A DNA stretch of 36,371 nucleotides from Desulfobulbaceae bacterium (GCA_015493715.1 WGCP01000153.1:1-36371), one strand, 5' to 3'. Counted from the first letter of the stretch, positions 1-7,413 are shown. Numbers and translations are program-made. The notes: a model not told the origin generated them from the sequence alone.

Positions 1-213
1 AATCCGGTAATGGCCATATAAGAGAATACGAACCTCACCTTCCGGCTCTTCACGGTACTTATAGCCGATTTCAGGAAAATCACTCAGGAGTTGAGATTTC
101 TCATAGATGCCGGAAATGACTTTCCCGGCAGCGGTAGGATTGTCTTGCGCAATGTATTCGTAAATTTCCTTTATCCATTGTGCGGCTTCATGTGACCATC
201 TTATTTCCGCCAT
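1..213 (-). CDS. RelE/ParE-family toxin (partial, C-terminus cut by window edge)
   Basis: The 71 visible codons start at an ATG (bases 213-211) and run off the left edge. The protein begins MAEIRWSHEAAQWIKEIYEYIAQDNP and later shows FPEIGYKYRE and VRILLYGHYRI. This is the layout of RelE/ParE toxins (PF05016): a W/A-rich first helix, an IA-x-DNP turn and a beta-strand ending before the usual Y-x-I-x segment. RelE members cleave mRNA at the ribosome and ParE members poison gyrase; the visible part does not say which applies. The start lies inside the end of the upstream antitoxin gene (13-base overlap), typical of translationally coupled toxin-antitoxin pairs. The last 20 or so residues, with likely catalytic or target-contact positions, are missing here. 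Confidence 0.8.
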   Translation of the reverse strand, partial: MAEIRWSHEAAQWIKEIYEYIAQDNPTAAGKVISGIYEKSQLLSDFPEIGYKYREEPEGEVRILLYGHYRI

Positions 214-401
214 GCTCTGATCCGACCGGCCATTTCATCATTTGAGATCACCCGACCGCTTCGGACATCTTCCATACCACGGTCAATCATTCTTTCAAAG
301 GCCAGTTCCCTCATGATATCATCGTAGGAAGCATCTTCCGGCAACGACAGGACAACCTCGGTAATTTTTTCTTTCACTGTTTGTGGCTGCACTTGAGTCA
401 C
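201..401 (-). CDS. antitoxin of a type II toxin-antitoxin pair
   Basis: This 66-residue protein lies just upstream of the toxin gene and overlaps it. It has the central pattern LPEDASYDDIMRELAFERMIDRGMEDVRSGRVISNDEM, which I recognise from small proteins paired with RelE/ParE toxins (helical, acidic, with a DDIM...G...G-x-V/T-x-S/P-x-E-E core). No ribbon-helix-helix or helix-turn-helix is obvious, so DNA-binding autoregulation is inferred only from the paired position and from the inverted repeat upstream (418-457). Its role would be to bind and neutralise the toxin. The ATG at 401 is the only reasonable start. A precise antitoxin family cannot be assigned by eye. Confidence 0.75.
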   Translation of the reverse strand: MTQVQPQTVKEKITEVVLSLPEDASYDDIMRELAFERMIDRGMEDVRSGRVISNDEMAGRIRAWRK

Positions 402-417
402 TCCTGCGTTAAAAATT

Positions 418-457
418 AAGCGTTCAAACGTTTAATCGTTTGAACGCTTGAACGCTT
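418..457 (-). promoter_or_regulatory. 13-bp perfect inverted repeat plus extra half-site: operator or terminator
   Basis: Arms at 418-430 and 437-449 are perfect reverse complements (AAGCGTTCAAACG against CGTTTGAACGCTT) with a 6-base TTTAAT spacer. The half-motif TTGAACGC is repeated in direct tandem (440-447 and 448-455), giving three copies. On the minus strand the hairpin is followed by AATTTTT, so it could terminate the upstream metal-binding gene. It also lies immediately before the antitoxin start (401), where a toxin-antitoxin autoregulatory operator is expected. The extra half-site favours a protein-binding role, but both are possible. Confidence 0.6.
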
Positions 458-460
458 TCC

Positions 461-655
461 TCACTCCACAACCCGATAGCCCTTGCCTTCAATTGCCGCC
501 CTGATAACCTCTATAGGAGCATTTCCCTCATAGGCTATCTCGCCCGCATCCAGATCAACCGCGATCTTCCTGATGCCGTCAATTTCTTCCATGGCTTTTC
601 GAGCATTATCCACGCAGTGTTGACACTTCATTCCTTGAACCTTAATCGTTGTCAT
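461..655 (-). CDS. CopZ-like heavy-metal-associated (HMA) domain protein
   Basis: This 64-residue single-domain protein has a GMKCQHCV metal-binding motif (Cys11 and Cys14) on the first loop, the signature of the HMA ferredoxin-like fold (PF00403). Such proteins carry Cu(I) or another soft metal in the cytoplasm and hand it to a P-type ATPase or a regulator. No ATPase or copper regulator gene is nearby, so the partner is unknown. The sequence continues with VDLDAGEIAYEG and ends GKGYRVVE, matching the beta-alpha-beta-beta-alpha-beta layout. A purine-rich ribosome site (GGGAAAG) precedes the ATG. It follows the amidase-adenylyltransferase gene by 48 bases on the same strand and may be co-transcribed with it. 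Confidence 0.88.
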   Translation of the reverse strand: MTTIKVQGMKCQHCVDNARKAMEEIDGIRKIAVDLDAGEIAYEGNAPIEVIRAAIEGKGYRVVE

Positions 656-703
656 AGACTTTCCCTTTTCCAGTACAACAACCCCTTCCGGGATTGGTGT
701 ACA

Positions 704-1972
704 TTATTGTTGAATTTTCTCGATAATGGCAGTTGTTGAACACTGGTGTTCAAAACCCACCCGTACAACCCTGCCTCCTGCTGCCTTTACTTCCGCAGCC
801 CCCACTATCTCATCCTCGGGCCAGTCCGCACCCTTAACGAGGACATCGGGCATAAGCGTTGTTATTAACCGATGCGGTGTATCCTCATCAAAAAGAACGA
901 CAAAGTCCACGCAACCCAGAGCGGCAAGCACTCTTTGCCGGTCCTGCTCACTGTTGACCGGTCGACCGGCACCCTTCAGCGCCCTGACGGAACGATCTGA
1001 ATTCACGCCGACAATCAAAAAATCCCCGGCACGGCGGGCATGCTCAAGATAACTGACATGACCACTGTGCAGCAGGTCAAAGCAGCCGTTGGTAAAGACC
1101 ACCCGACTACCCTGCCTGCGAATCTTACGCACCTTCTCGCTCAGAGCGGCAAGAGTACATATTTTATCACTATCCGGATGCAGCCAGGGTCGCTCCCCAA
1201 CACTGCAGAAACGATGACGCAGCTCCAGCAGTTCAGTCGGATCAAGTGGAACACACAACCCTTCTTCTCCATTTCCGGCTTCTGCAAGAATCCGACCGTC
1301 AGGAGCAATCACCATGGAATGACCGGCAAGGATTGTTTTTCCTGCACTACCGCAACTGTTGCAGGCCACCACAAAAACCTGATTCTCTATTGCCCTGGCC
1401 CGAAGCAATATGCGCCAGTGGTCAAGCCGGCTCTCCGGCCATTGCGCCGACACAACCAACAGGGGCACGCCAAAGGCTGCATGGTGACGAGCAAGATCAC
1501 CGAACCTGAGATCATAACAGATCAGGGGCCCGAGATCGGCCGCAGGAGTCGCAATCGGCGCCGGTCGATTTCCGGCTGACAAAATCTCTTCTTCCCGCCA
1601 CAGGGGAAACAGATGCTGCTTGCGATACCGGCCAAGCACACCATTGCCGGCCACAACAAACATGGTGTTATAGAGCTTGTCCCTTTGACCACCGGCAGCT
1701 GATTCCAGCAGGGAACCTGCAACAACCAGCCCCGACCCGGCACAAATGGCCTCGAGCTTCTCAAGTATTTCCGGGGTGGCTGCCGCCATTGCCGTGTAAT
1801 CGTTGACCGCAAAACCGGTTGCCCACAATTCCGGCAGCACAACCAGGCTCCCTTTTGACGGTTGACACTCTACAAGCAGTCGTTGCACGGTGGCAAGATT
1901 AGCCGCCGGATCTTCTGCTGCTATCTCAAACTGCAGAAAGGCGACCTGGGCAAACAATTCTTTTGCCTTCAC
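704..1972 (-). CDS. fusion: nitrilase-superfamily amidase + HldE/RfaE2-type heptose-1-phosphate adenylyltransferase
   Basis: One uninterrupted 422-residue frame encodes two enzymes. Residues 1-262 are a carbon-nitrogen hydrolase with the Glu-Lys-Cys triad: E48 in LPELWATGF, K118 in YRKQHLF and C152 in ICYDLRF. This resembles the YafV/Nit2 omega-amidase group, which hydrolyses 2-oxoglutaramate-like amides. Residues 285-422 match the C-terminal half of HldE: TNGCFDLLHSGH (294-305, HxGH nucleotidyltransferase site), VNSDRSVRALKG, RPVN, DVLVKGADW and a terminal CSTTAIIEKIQ. That domain adenylylates D-glycero-beta-D-manno-heptose 1-phosphate for LPS inner-core synthesis. The kinase half of HldE is absent. 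The start is GTG at 1972 and overlaps the stop of the upstream HEAT-like gene by 4 bases (GTGA). Each domain is clear on its own; why they are joined is unknown. Confidence 0.88.
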   Translation of the reverse strand: MKAKELFAQVAFLQFEIAAEDPAANLATVQRLLVECQPSKGSLVVLPELWATGFAVNDYTAMAAATPEILEKLEAICAGSGLVVAGSLLESAAGGQRDKLYNTMFVVAGNGVLGRYRKQHLFPLWREEEILSAGNRPAPIATPAADLGPLICYDLRFGDLARHHAAFGVPLLVVSAQWPESRLDHWRILLRARAIENQVFVVACNSCGSAGKTILAGHSMVIAPDGRILAEAGNGEEGLCVPLDPTELLELRHRFCSVGERPWLHPDSDKICTLAALSEKVRKIRRQGSRVVFTNGCFDLLHSGHVSYLEHARRAGDFLIVGVNSDRSVRALKGAGRPVNSEQDRQRVLAALGCVDFVVLFDEDTPHRLITTLMPDVLVKGADWPEDEIVGAAEVKAAGGRVVRVGFEHQCSTTAIIEKIQQ

Positions 1973-2670
1973 CGCTTCTCTCCAAGGGCCGTAATGACAA
2001 GAGAGCTGATTGTAAAGCTCAGGAATTCTCCTTCATGATACCAGGGAATAACCGACTCATCCGCCATAAGCTGCTGCAGCGTCTCCTGCGAAAAAACGAC
2101 ACCAAGCCGGAGGCCTGCCTTGAGTGCAAGGCCGCGCACCACATGATCACCGGAATGCAGGTAAGGCGGGATATCTTCCGCCAACCCCTTGGCAAGCAGC
2201 AAGTCCCTGCGCCGATCACACAACCTGTCAAAACCCCAGAGCACCCCCCGCTGTAGAATTTCATGTTCAAGATAGTTGCCGTCCTGTTCCAGTTCCGGGC
2301 CATCGGGTCGAGCATAGGAAATCAACATATGAATATATTCACGGGCCAGGCCCGCATGTTGATGCATGATTTCCGCCATGGACTCGGGCGCTCCCCAGCC
2401 GATTCCCCCTGATTCGTCATTCAGACTCCAGAGCAGACGGCGCATTATTATGCGGGCCTCTTCCATCTCTTCTCCGGCCAGACGCGCCACCATCACCCCC
2501 ATTGCGCTGACTGCATGCCAGCGCAGCAGGTCGTCGTCCCGGCATATGGCGGAAAACAGAACATTAATGACCTGCTTGGCAGGAAAACGACCGATATCGG
2601 CCAACGCCTGCTCAATGTCCTTTCCGGACAACAGGGAAAATATTTCTTTTTTTAAGGCACGTATTCCCAT
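1969..2670 (-). CDS. DVU0298-type HEAT-like helical-repeat protein
   Basis: This 233-residue protein is soluble and predicted all-helical, without signal peptide or membrane segment. Repeated blocks such as DDDLLRWHAVSAMGVMVARLA and HVVRGLALKAGLRLGV look like HEAT repeats. The middle part LNDESGGIGWGAPESMAEIM and LQRGVLWGFDRL are features I associate with an uncharacterised deltaproteobacterial family named after Desulfovibrio DVU0298; that assignment is from memory. HEAT-like proteins usually act as protein-binding scaffolds, so no enzyme activity is proposed. The stop overlaps the GTG start of the amidase-adenylyltransferase gene, so the two are probably translated together. No good ribosome site precedes the ATG at 2670. 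Ferritin lies 66 bases upstream on the same strand. Confidence 0.72.
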   Translation of the reverse strand: MGIRALKKEIFSLLSGKDIEQALADIGRFPAKQVINVLFSAICRDDDLLRWHAVSAMGVMVARLAGEEMEEARIIMRRLLWSLNDESGGIGWGAPESMAEIMHQHAGLAREYIHMLISYARPDGPELEQDGNYLEHEILQRGVLWGFDRLCDRRRDLLLAKGLAEDIPPYLHSGDHVVRGLALKAGLRLGVVFSQETLQQLMADESVIPWYHEGEFLSFTISSLVITALGEKR

Positions 2671-2736
2671 GGTCAGGCACTGTCTAACAAGAAAAAATGG
2701 AGCAAACGAATCATCCTGCCCGCTAACACATCCTGT

Positions 2737-3249
2737 TTACTCACCGACACCAGGCAGGGTAAAGGCACGCTTGCCGACTTCCGCATCAAGCAGGAACAAA
2801 CCCGAAGAATTATCCTTAATCAGTTCCAGCTTGTCGACAATTTCACCGACGGACGCCTCTTCTTCGACCTGCTCGGTAACAAACCACTGCAGAAAGATCC
2901 TGGTAGCATGATCTTTTTCCTGCTCGGCAAGATCGACCAGATCATTAATCAAGCCGGTCACCATCCGTTCATGTTTGAGGATATGCTTAAATGCAGCCAA
3001 AGGGCCTTTCCAACTGGTTTCCGGCTTGTCAATCAACTCAAGCGTCACACGACCACCTCGTTCATTGACAAAATCGTAAAATTTCATACCGTGCAGGAGT
3101 TCTTCCTGGACTTGCCCCCGCATCCAGGTGGCAAATCCCCCCAGACTGATGGACTGAAAATAAGATTCCATGGACAGATACAAATAGGCCGAATACATCT
3201 CGGCGTTGATCTGTTCGTTGAGGGCCTTCTGCATCTTTTTTTTCAACAT
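2737..3249 (-). CDS. ftnA: non-haem ferritin (iron storage)
   Basis: This 170-residue ferritin aligns with E. coli FtnA without numbering shifts at the metal sites. The di-iron ferroxidase ligands E17, E50, H53, E94, Q127 and E130 are all visible, as are the third-site glutamates E49, E126 and E129. It should form a 24-subunit cytoplasmic shell that oxidises Fe(II) with O2 or H2O2 and stores ferric mineral, giving iron buffering and oxidative protection in an anaerobe exposed to air. There is no haem-binding bacterioferritin signature. It is transcribed away from the dehydrogenase gene, with a 200-base divergent intergenic region that contains a near-palindrome at 3337-3350. Confidence 0.95.
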   Translation of the reverse strand: MLKKKMQKALNEQINAEMYSAYLYLSMESYFQSISLGGFATWMRGQVQEELLHGMKFYDFVNERGGRVTLELIDKPETSWKGPLAAFKHILKHERMVTGLINDLVDLAEQEKDHATRIFLQWFVTEQVEEEASVGEIVDKLELIKDNSSGLFLLDAEVGKRAFTLPGVGE

Positions 3250-3336
3250 ACGCGACTCCTTTGCGCTCCAAGGTTATCAGATACGGGCCATGGAAAATTC
3301 AGGCCAATCATATCGAGGTATCAAACGAAGATGGAA

Positions 3337-3350
3337 ATTATTATAATCAT
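3337..3350. promoter_or_regulatory. AT-rich near-palindrome in ferritin/dehydrogenase divergent region
   Basis: ATTATTATAATCAT matches its own reverse complement at 12 of 14 positions and contains TATAAT on both strands in overlapping form. On the minus strand it could serve as a -10 box for ferritin about 90 bases upstream of the ATG, but I see no good -35 at 16-18 bases. Its composition recalls PerR-type boxes; that is a weak resemblance only. Confidence 0.3.
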
Positions 3351-3460
3351 CAAGAGCCAAATTTCCATCCTGTGCTTGAAAAATGTTGTTTTTTCCAGAA
3401 AAACCTGCTTTCTTTCGATCTTGAATCTCTTGTAATTTTTCTCTTTTCCTGGTGGCTGTT

Positions 3461-4219
3461 ATGCGAAAAACTATCCTGATTACCGGCGCAACAGCCGGTT
3501 TCGGCCTTGCCTGCAGTAATCGATTTGCCGAAGAAGGCTGGAAGCTTATCATTGCCGGCAGACGGGGCGAACGACTGGAAGAGTTCAAATCGGCCCATCC
3601 CGACGTTCCCATCCATACCATAGTTTTTGATGTGCGTGATCGGGAACGGGTGGAACAAAGTATTGCCGAACTCCCGGAACAATTCAACGCTATCGATGTA
3701 TTGGTCAACAATGCCGGCCTCGCCCTTGGCCTTTCCGGGTCCCAGGAAGCAGACATGGATGACTGGGAGACCATGGTTGACACCAACATCAAAGGCCTCC
3801 TGTATATGACCCGGGCTATCCTGCCCGGCATGGTGCAACGTGATCAGGGCCACATTATCAATCTTGGTTCCGTTGCCGGCAATTATCCCTATCCGGGCGG
3901 CAACGTTTACGGCGGCACCAAGGCCTTTGTTAAACAATTTTCCAACAACCTGCTCACCGACCTGGTCAAAACTCGCATCCGGGTCACCAATATAGAACCC
4001 GGACTTGCCGAAAGCGAATTTTCAATTGTTCGGTTCCATGGCGATGTCGACAAGGCAAAACAGGTTTACCAGGGAACCAAACCTTTAACCCCGGCTGACA
4101 TTGCCGATATTGTTTACTGGGTAACCAATGTGCCACAGCATGTCAACATCAATACCGTTGAAGTTATGCCGGTCTGCCAGAGCTGTGGTCCGTTTCTCAT
4201 CCACCGGGAAGAAGGCTGA
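3461..4219 (+). CDS. YdfG-like NADP-dependent short-chain dehydrogenase
   Basis: This 252-residue classical SDR has the dinucleotide motif TGATAGFG (residues 8-15), an AGRR pair after beta-2 that favours NADP(H), NNAG (83-86), catalytic Asn109, Ser137, Tyr150 and Lys154, and the DIEPG-like NIEPGL segment. It is strikingly similar along its length to E. coli YdfG (for example DWETM-DTN-KGL-YMTRA-LPGMV, AGN/SYPY-GGNVYG-TKAFV-QFS and HVNIN-E-MPV), an enzyme oxidising 3-hydroxy acids and L-allo-threonine/serine. I chose the ATG at 3461 because GGTGG sits 5-6 bases upstream; a GTG at 3452 is the alternative. A FabB-like synthase follows after 38 bases, so a role as a ketoacyl reductase is also conceivable. 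Confidence 0.9.
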   Translation: MRKTILITGATAGFGLACSNRFAEEGWKLIIAGRRGERLEEFKSAHPDVPIHTIVFDVRDRERVEQSIAELPEQFNAIDVLVNNAGLALGLSGSQEADMDDWETMVDTNIKGLLYMTRAILPGMVQRDQGHIINLGSVAGNYPYPGGNVYGGTKAFVKQFSNNLLTDLVKTRIRVTNIEPGLAESEFSIVRFHGDVDKAKQVYQGTKPLTPADIADIVYWVTNVPQHVNINTVEVMPVCQSCGPFLIHREEG

Positions 4220-4257
4220 ATTCTCTCCCCTATTGCACTGAAATAAATTTTACCCAT

Positions 4258-5481
4258 ATGCGACGTGTTGTAATAACAGGAATGGGTCTGATATCGCCCC
4301 TGGGGAATTCTTTGCAGGAAACTCTGCACTCTCTGCAGGAAGGTATATCCGGTATCCGTTTCCAACCGGAGTACCAACGACTCGGCCTCCGCTCCCAAGT
4401 AGGCGCCTTCGTCGATATCAATCCAAAGGAACACATCGACAAAAAGATCCATCGTTTCATGGGAAATGCCGCCGCCTATGCCTATCTCGCCATGACCCAG
4501 GCCATTGAAGATGCCGGGTTAACGGAAGATCAGATCTCTCACCCACGTACCGGTCTGATCATAGGTTCAGGTGGGACCTCCGCTGAAAACGTCGTCCTGA
4601 CGGCGGACACAATGCGCAACAAAGGATTAAAACGTCTCAGCCCTTTTATGGTACCTCGCACCATGTCGAGTACTGTTTCAGCCTGCCTGACCGCTCCCTT
4701 TCACATCCAGGGAACCTGTTATGCCATTTCCTCCGCCTGCGCCACCGGATCCCATTGCATCGGCGCGGCCATGGAACAGATTCAATTAGGCAAACAAGAT
4801 ATTGTCTTTGCCGGCGGCTCCGATGAAGAGCACTGGACCCAAACCTCGATGTTTGATGCCATGGGTGCATTATCAACGAAGTACAATGATCGGCCTGCGG
4901 CTGCATCAAGGCCCTATGATATCGACAGAGACGGCTTTGTCGTTGCCAACGGTGCGGGCATAGTTGTTGTGGAAGAACTGGAGCATGCGCGGCAACGGGG
5001 GGCGCACATCCATGGCGAGCTGATCGGTTACGGCGCCACGGCGGACGGGTATGAAATGGTCGCACCGTCCGGCAAAGGGGCGGAACGCTGCATCAAACTG
5101 GCCCTGCGGGATGTCAACCTGCCCATTGATTACATCAACGCCCATGGCACATCAACACCAATCGGCGACCTGGTTGAGCTGCAGGCGGTTCGAAGCGTTT
5201 TCGGTAATGATGTCCCACCCATCAGCTCAACAAAATCCCTGTCCGGCCATTCCCTTGGCGCGGCCGGGGTCCACGAGGCCATCTATTCACTCCTCATGCT
5301 CAACCATCACTTTATTGCCGGTACGGCAAATATTGAAAACCTGGATCCGGCGGCCGAGGATATGAATATTGTACAAACAACCCGTGATGCAGCGCTAAAT
5401 GCAGTTATGTCCAGCAGCTACGGCTTTGGCGGAACAAACGGCTGCCTGGTCTTTAAAAAAATAGCTCTTAAAAACTCTTAA
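4258..5481 (+). CDS. fabB: beta-ketoacyl-ACP synthase I (FabB-like)
   Basis: This 407-residue thiolase-fold condensing enzyme has the catalytic triad Cys161 ([12 protein letters not shown]), His296 (NAHGTSTP) and His331 ([12 protein letters not shown]). Several stretches are FabB-like rather than FabF-like: GSGG-S near 104-108, [57 protein letters not shown] and EAIYSLLML. FabB elongates acyl-ACPs with malonyl-ACP, and with FabA it lets E. coli make unsaturated fatty acids without oxygen. No FabA gene is visible here. It shares strand and close spacing with the YdfG-like dehydrogenase, and the reductase-synthase pair suggests one transcript. Ends 46 bases from a convergent gene without a clear terminator. 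Confidence 0.92.
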   Translation: MRRVVITGMGLISPLGNSLQETLHSLQEGISGIRFQPEYQRLGLRSQVGAFVDINPKEHIDKKIHRFMGNAAAYAYLAMTQAIEDAGLTEDQISHPRTGLIIGSGGTSAENVVLTADTMRNKGLKRLSPFMVPRTMSSTVSACLTAPFHIQGTCYAISSACATGSHCIGAAMEQIQLGKQDIVFAGGSDEEHWTQTSMFDAMGALSTKYNDRPAAASRPYDIDRDGFVVANGAGIVVVEELEHARQRGAHIHGELIGYGATADGYEMVAPSGKGAERCIKLALRDVNLPIDYINAHGTSTPIGDLVELQAVRSVFGNDVPPISSTKSLSGHSLGAAGVHEAIYSLLMLNHHFIAGTANIENLDPAAEDMNIVQTTRDAALNAVMSSSYGFGGTNGCLVFKKIALKNS

Positions 5482-5526
5482 AAAAGATATTCGATCCAAG
5501 AATAACGGAGCAAATAGCGGTGCTGA

Positions 5527-6603
5527 CTATTCCCCTTCTTTTTGCTCGTCAAGACGGCGGATGCCCTCCATAATCAGCCCCATAAACCCACCGATCACAT
5601 CCAGCTTCTTCGCCTCCTCAGAAATCCCGGAAGTATACACAAAACGACCGGATCGTCTGGCCAGCAGAGCAAAGACGGCATCCTTGCCGGCCAGGGAATT
5701 ATATCTTACCTGCACCAATTCCCCTTCGTGAAAAAGGACCAGAGCACTGCCGTCACCCAGGGTAAACTCAACCTGACCCGTTTTCTGACTGGAGTTGATC
5801 AGTTGAAAGAGATCAACCATACTGATTTCCGCAAGTTCCCCGCTCATCCCGGAACTGATGGTGCCGGAGCGCAGGGTATTTGCCTGGGCACGATCGACAA
5901 GCATTCTATAAAAAAATACCTGTAGAACAGGATACTTATTTAATACATGCTTAAAATCCTTACTGGAAAGCGTGGCCAGTTTCGTTTTTGCCCGGGTATG
6001 GATAGTCGTGGTCACCGGCTCGCCGGAGAGCAGACTCATCTCGCCGAATATTTCTCCCATCCCCATCTCGGAAAGGGTCTGGCCTTCATCACTGATAACA
6101 GCGACCTTACCCTCAAGCAGGATATACAAATTTGTGCCTGGATCACCCTTTTTCAGGACGATCTTATTTTTTCCATACTCTTTGAGCTTAAGCAATGCAG
6201 ATAAGTCACGAAGGGAATCATCATCAAGGGTCTCAAAAATTTCCATGCAGCGCAGCAGATCAAAAAAACGGTCCATATGTTTCATCTTCTCCCGCCGCTC
6301 GGCGGCAGCGAGTAGTTTCATCTGCAGGGTAGCAAATCCCTTTTCCTTTTTAAATTCAAAACGAATCAGGCCGTCACAGCCGCCGCAGTCGAACTTTGAC
6401 TTTTGAATACCCTGTTGGGTGAATCGCTCAAAGCTCTGCTGTTCAGTGGTTGCCGAAATAACGGATTGTACCATATTCAAACAGGCGGGTTTGGCATCAG
6501 GAACCATTAATCCCATATCCTCCACCTTGAACTCCTCGCCCACGTTATACAGGGGGCAGGCTCGCTCTTCGGTAACAATAAAAATGGCGTCTTTATAATC
6601 CAT
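5527..6603 (-). CDS. three-module regulator: TIGR04076-like + cyclic-nucleotide-binding fold + DUF4388
   Basis: The protein has 358 residues. Residues 1-95 have cysteines C16, C41, C73 and C76 in the contexts ACPLYNVGEEF, ACLNMV and FDCGGCDG, resembling the small TIGR04076 family. Residues 110-240 form a Crp-type cyclic-nucleotide-binding beta-roll (KKGDPGTNLYILLEGKVAVI, GEIFGEMSLLSGEP). The arginine that normally grips the cyclic phosphate is replaced: EPVTTT stands where R-S/T-A is usual, so nucleotide binding is doubtful. Residues 255-350 look like DUF4388/PATAN (SMVDLFQLINSSQKTGQVEF, LVLFHEGELVQVRY), found in signalling proteins. No DNA-binding domain is present, so it probably works through protein contacts. 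The membrane-protein gene lies 49 bases upstream on the same strand. Confidence 0.8.
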   Translation of the reverse strand: MDYKDAIFIVTEERACPLYNVGEEFKVEDMGLMVPDAKPACLNMVQSVISATTEQQSFERFTQQGIQKSKFDCGGCDGLIRFEFKKEKGFATLQMKLLAAAERREKMKHMDRFFDLLRCMEIFETLDDDSLRDLSALLKLKEYGKNKIVLKKGDPGTNLYILLEGKVAVISDEGQTLSEMGMGEIFGEMSLLSGEPVTTTIHTRAKTKLATLSSKDFKHVLNKYPVLQVFFYRMLVDRAQANTLRSGTISSGMSGELAEISMVDLFQLINSSQKTGQVEFTLGDGSALVLFHEGELVQVRYNSLAGKDAVFALLARRSGRFVYTSGISEEAKKLDVIGGFMGLIMEGIRRLDEQKEGE

Positions 6604-6652
6604 AGGTAATACCGCCAGAGGCGACTTTGCTGATCAAAATGACTAGCCGCTG

Positions 6653-7027
6653 TTAATCCGAACGACCGAAATAAAGATAAATAACAAGGCCGACCACAAC
6701 GGCGCCACCAAAAAGCAGAGGCAGCACCTTGTTTATCTGCAGCTCATCTCCGATAACCAGAGTGTGCATATAGTGAGTGCCGGAAACATACCAGGCACCC
6801 ATAAACAGGACCGCAATGAACAGATCCCGAAAGGCCTGTTTGTAAATCATATAGGCGACAAAGGCTATAAAGGGGATCAGAAACCATGGATTGCTGAACA
6901 GGCCCGCAACATCAACGGACTTGATCTGCTCCGGCAGGTGCGTTGACTGCAGCAGCCCGCCTATGAATGAAAAAAATGAACCGATTTTATCGGTGATGGT
7001 CCCTGCAATTACTCCCACATCCACCAT
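6653..7027 (-). CDS. small three-helix inner-membrane protein of unknown function
   Basis: The protein has 124 residues. An N-terminal amphipathic part (VIAGTITDKIGSFFSFIGGLL) precedes three likely transmembrane helices at about 47-65 (PWFLIPFIAFVAYMIY), 68-85 (FRDLFIAVLFMGAWYVSG) and 100-119 (VLPLLFGGAVVVGLVIYLYF), with a short charged end GRSD. AAGGAG lies seven bases before the ATG at 7027, so it is very likely translated. I do not recognise the family and propose no function. It precedes the cyclic-nucleotide-fold regulator on the same strand and could be its membrane partner, but only position supports that. Confidence 0.65.
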   Translation of the reverse strand: MVDVGVIAGTITDKIGSFFSFIGGLLQSTHLPEQIKSVDVAGLFSNPWFLIPFIAFVAYMIYKQAFRDLFIAVLFMGAWYVSGTHYMHTLVIGDELQINKVLPLLFGGAVVVGLVIYLYFGRSD

Positions 7028-7254
7028 TGCCCTGCTCCTTTTTCAAAATATACCACCAACGATTTCCGCCTTGAATGCCTGATGGATCGTCATTTTTCCC
7101 GGACAGGGAACCTGCCCGAGAGTACATCAACACTCCACCCATCAAGGTGACGCCTGCTTTTATGTATTCCCTGACCTGCCCGAAACAAATCTGTTTCGTT
7201 GTTGCTTCATGCATCCCACACGTATCGTCAAGACGGATACCCAGCATCGACTAA

Positions 7255-7413
7255 GGGGCTATAAGGAAATAAGTGTAACAATTTTGCGCTGAAATTTGGT
7301 TCATTTTCAAGGCGCGTAATGAGTTGCATAGTCTCTTCTATTCAGCTCTTTACGCAACGTAGAAAATGGGCAAAAGGGCAAGCAGGATGTTACAGTTATT
7401 TTTGCACAGTCCC
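7255..7413. repeat. 159-bp MITE-like inverted-repeat element
   Basis: The outer 26 bases on each side (7255-7280 and 7388-7413) are imperfect reverse complements, 19 of 26 identical, both containing AATAA-TGTAACA blocks. Inner arms continue the symmetry: CATTTTC at 7302-7308 pairs with GAAAATG at 7362-7368 and GCGTAA at 7314-7319 with TTACGC at 7350-7355. The right end reads GGGACTGTGCAAAA from outside inward, reminiscent of IS ends. Both sides are flanked by TAA, a possible short target duplication. No frame within it encodes a transposase, so it would be a non-autonomous element or a folded RNA. Confidence 0.6.

Noticed and set aside
673-702. Imperfect hairpin (GTACA-CAA-CCC arms) after the fusion gene
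   Set aside because: Two mismatches in the stem and no thymine run on either side, so I could not support a terminator.
6987-7247. Minus-strand 86-codon frame overlapping the small membrane-protein gene
   Set aside because: No recognisable family, it overlaps the start of a gene with a good ribosome site, and its composition looks like out-of-frame sequence.
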